Shown piece by piece: positions 63,473 to 64,000 of a stretch of DNA of 64,000 nucleotides. The translations under genes and the position numbers were made by a program. The stretch is from Oreohelix idahoensis (Eukaryota > Mollusca > Gastropoda > Stylommatophora > Oreohelicidae). Location of the stretch: contig JAMPIV010005824.1 in the NCBI GenBank assembly GCA_024509875.1, forward strand, positions 652,508-716,507, written 5' to 3'. Under the pieces are notes generated by a model, which was not told where the DNA came from, did not search any database, and worked only from the letters and a program-made list of their open reading frames with translations. Position 1 is the stretch's first letter. Each line of letters begins with the position of its first letter.

Positions 63473-63514
63473 CTGGAAAAGAAAATTGTTGAACAAAAGT
63501 CAAAATTACATATT

Positions 63515-63660
63515 ACAAGGCAGTTCTTATTCTGGAATCCCCAGGGAAAGACAGATGGATAGTGAAGAATGCATGCAGAAGAGAACTGGAGACATAAATG
63601 GAAGTCATAATGATGATATGGATATGGGCAGGCAATGACGGAGGCTGGACCAGAATGGAC
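63515..63660 (+). mobile_element. LINE-A 3' fragment
   Basis: AAGGCAGTTCTTATTCTGGA, ATCCCCAGGGAAAGACAGA and AGAGAACTGGAGACATAAAT. It lies in the intron upstream of the MARCKS-like exon. 63660-64000 shows nothing further. Confidence 0.7.
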
Positions 63661-64000
63661 AACAGAGGATCAACACGCTACTCAGCCATGCATGCCAAGG
63701 CATTACTTATGAGGAGGCAACGAGTTTTATCAGAATAGATACAGAAAACGAAATGGAATCTGTAGAAATCCAGGGCACCAACAGATTTTGATGTCATTAC
63801 TACGAGCTCCACCAGAAGAGAACAAGTGGTAATCTATCAGATTCGCATGGACACACAGATCTAAGATTTCATCTATTCATTAAAATGCTAAAGATAGGAA
63901 CTACAGATTCAAGTGTAACTGTTGGACATCTGATATAAACATGGGACTGCTGAATCATTGCTTCAATAGTTGCCCTTATATGGTGGTAACAGAAGAAAGA

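Noticed and set aside
60727..60927. Ile/Thr-rich ORF over a CAT/CAC repeat
   Set aside because: Microsatellite translation followed by SINE-B sequence.

Overview
This is eukaryotic nuclear DNA from an animal. Protein-coding sequence is confined to short exons with GT/AG borders. The rest is AT-rich intron packed with retrotransposon debris, SINE-like repeats and tandem arrays. Repeat content and gene form suggest an invertebrate, most likely a mollusc and perhaps a gastropod; that placement is inference.

One host gene spans almost the whole window on the minus strand: the middle and downstream part of a type IV diacylglycerol kinase (co-orthologue of vertebrate DGK zeta and iota). I place 18 exons between 63472 and 1780. 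In transcript order they encode a MARCKS-like basic segment and the start of the catalytic domain (63228-63472), the GGDGT nucleotide-binding core (62495-62669), the accessory domain (59511 down to 47029), a linker (41824 down to 7236) and ankyrin repeats (5803 down to 1780). Reading phase is consistent across every junction except one. After exon 56724-56820 the conserved segment opening with FSLG is missing, no splice donor is present, and an interspersed repeat abuts the last conserved codon. The N-terminal C1 domains and the last ankyrin repeats lie outside the window.

Introns hold: (1) a 9.2 kb LTR retrotransposon at 23147-32309 (minus strand), Ty3/Gypsy-like by sequence but with integrase upstream of reverse transcriptase, the Gmr1-type order; (2) a decayed pogo/Tigger DNA transposon at 57052-59240 with TIRs and a TA duplication; (3) many 3' pieces of at least five non-LTR retrotransposon families, here called LINE-A to LINE-E, some nested in one another; (4) tRNA-derived and other SINE-like families, several with readable target-site duplications; (5) a small MITE-like family; (6) more than a dozen minisatellites, at least five of which are amplified pieces of LINE 3' ORFs or tails.

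The strongest leads are the Gmr1-ordered element, the LINE-tail origin of the minisatellites, the broken catalytic exon of the kinase, and poly-G tracts that sit at duplication junctions and may mark assembly faults. No prokaryotic features, CRISPR arrays or rRNA genes were seen.
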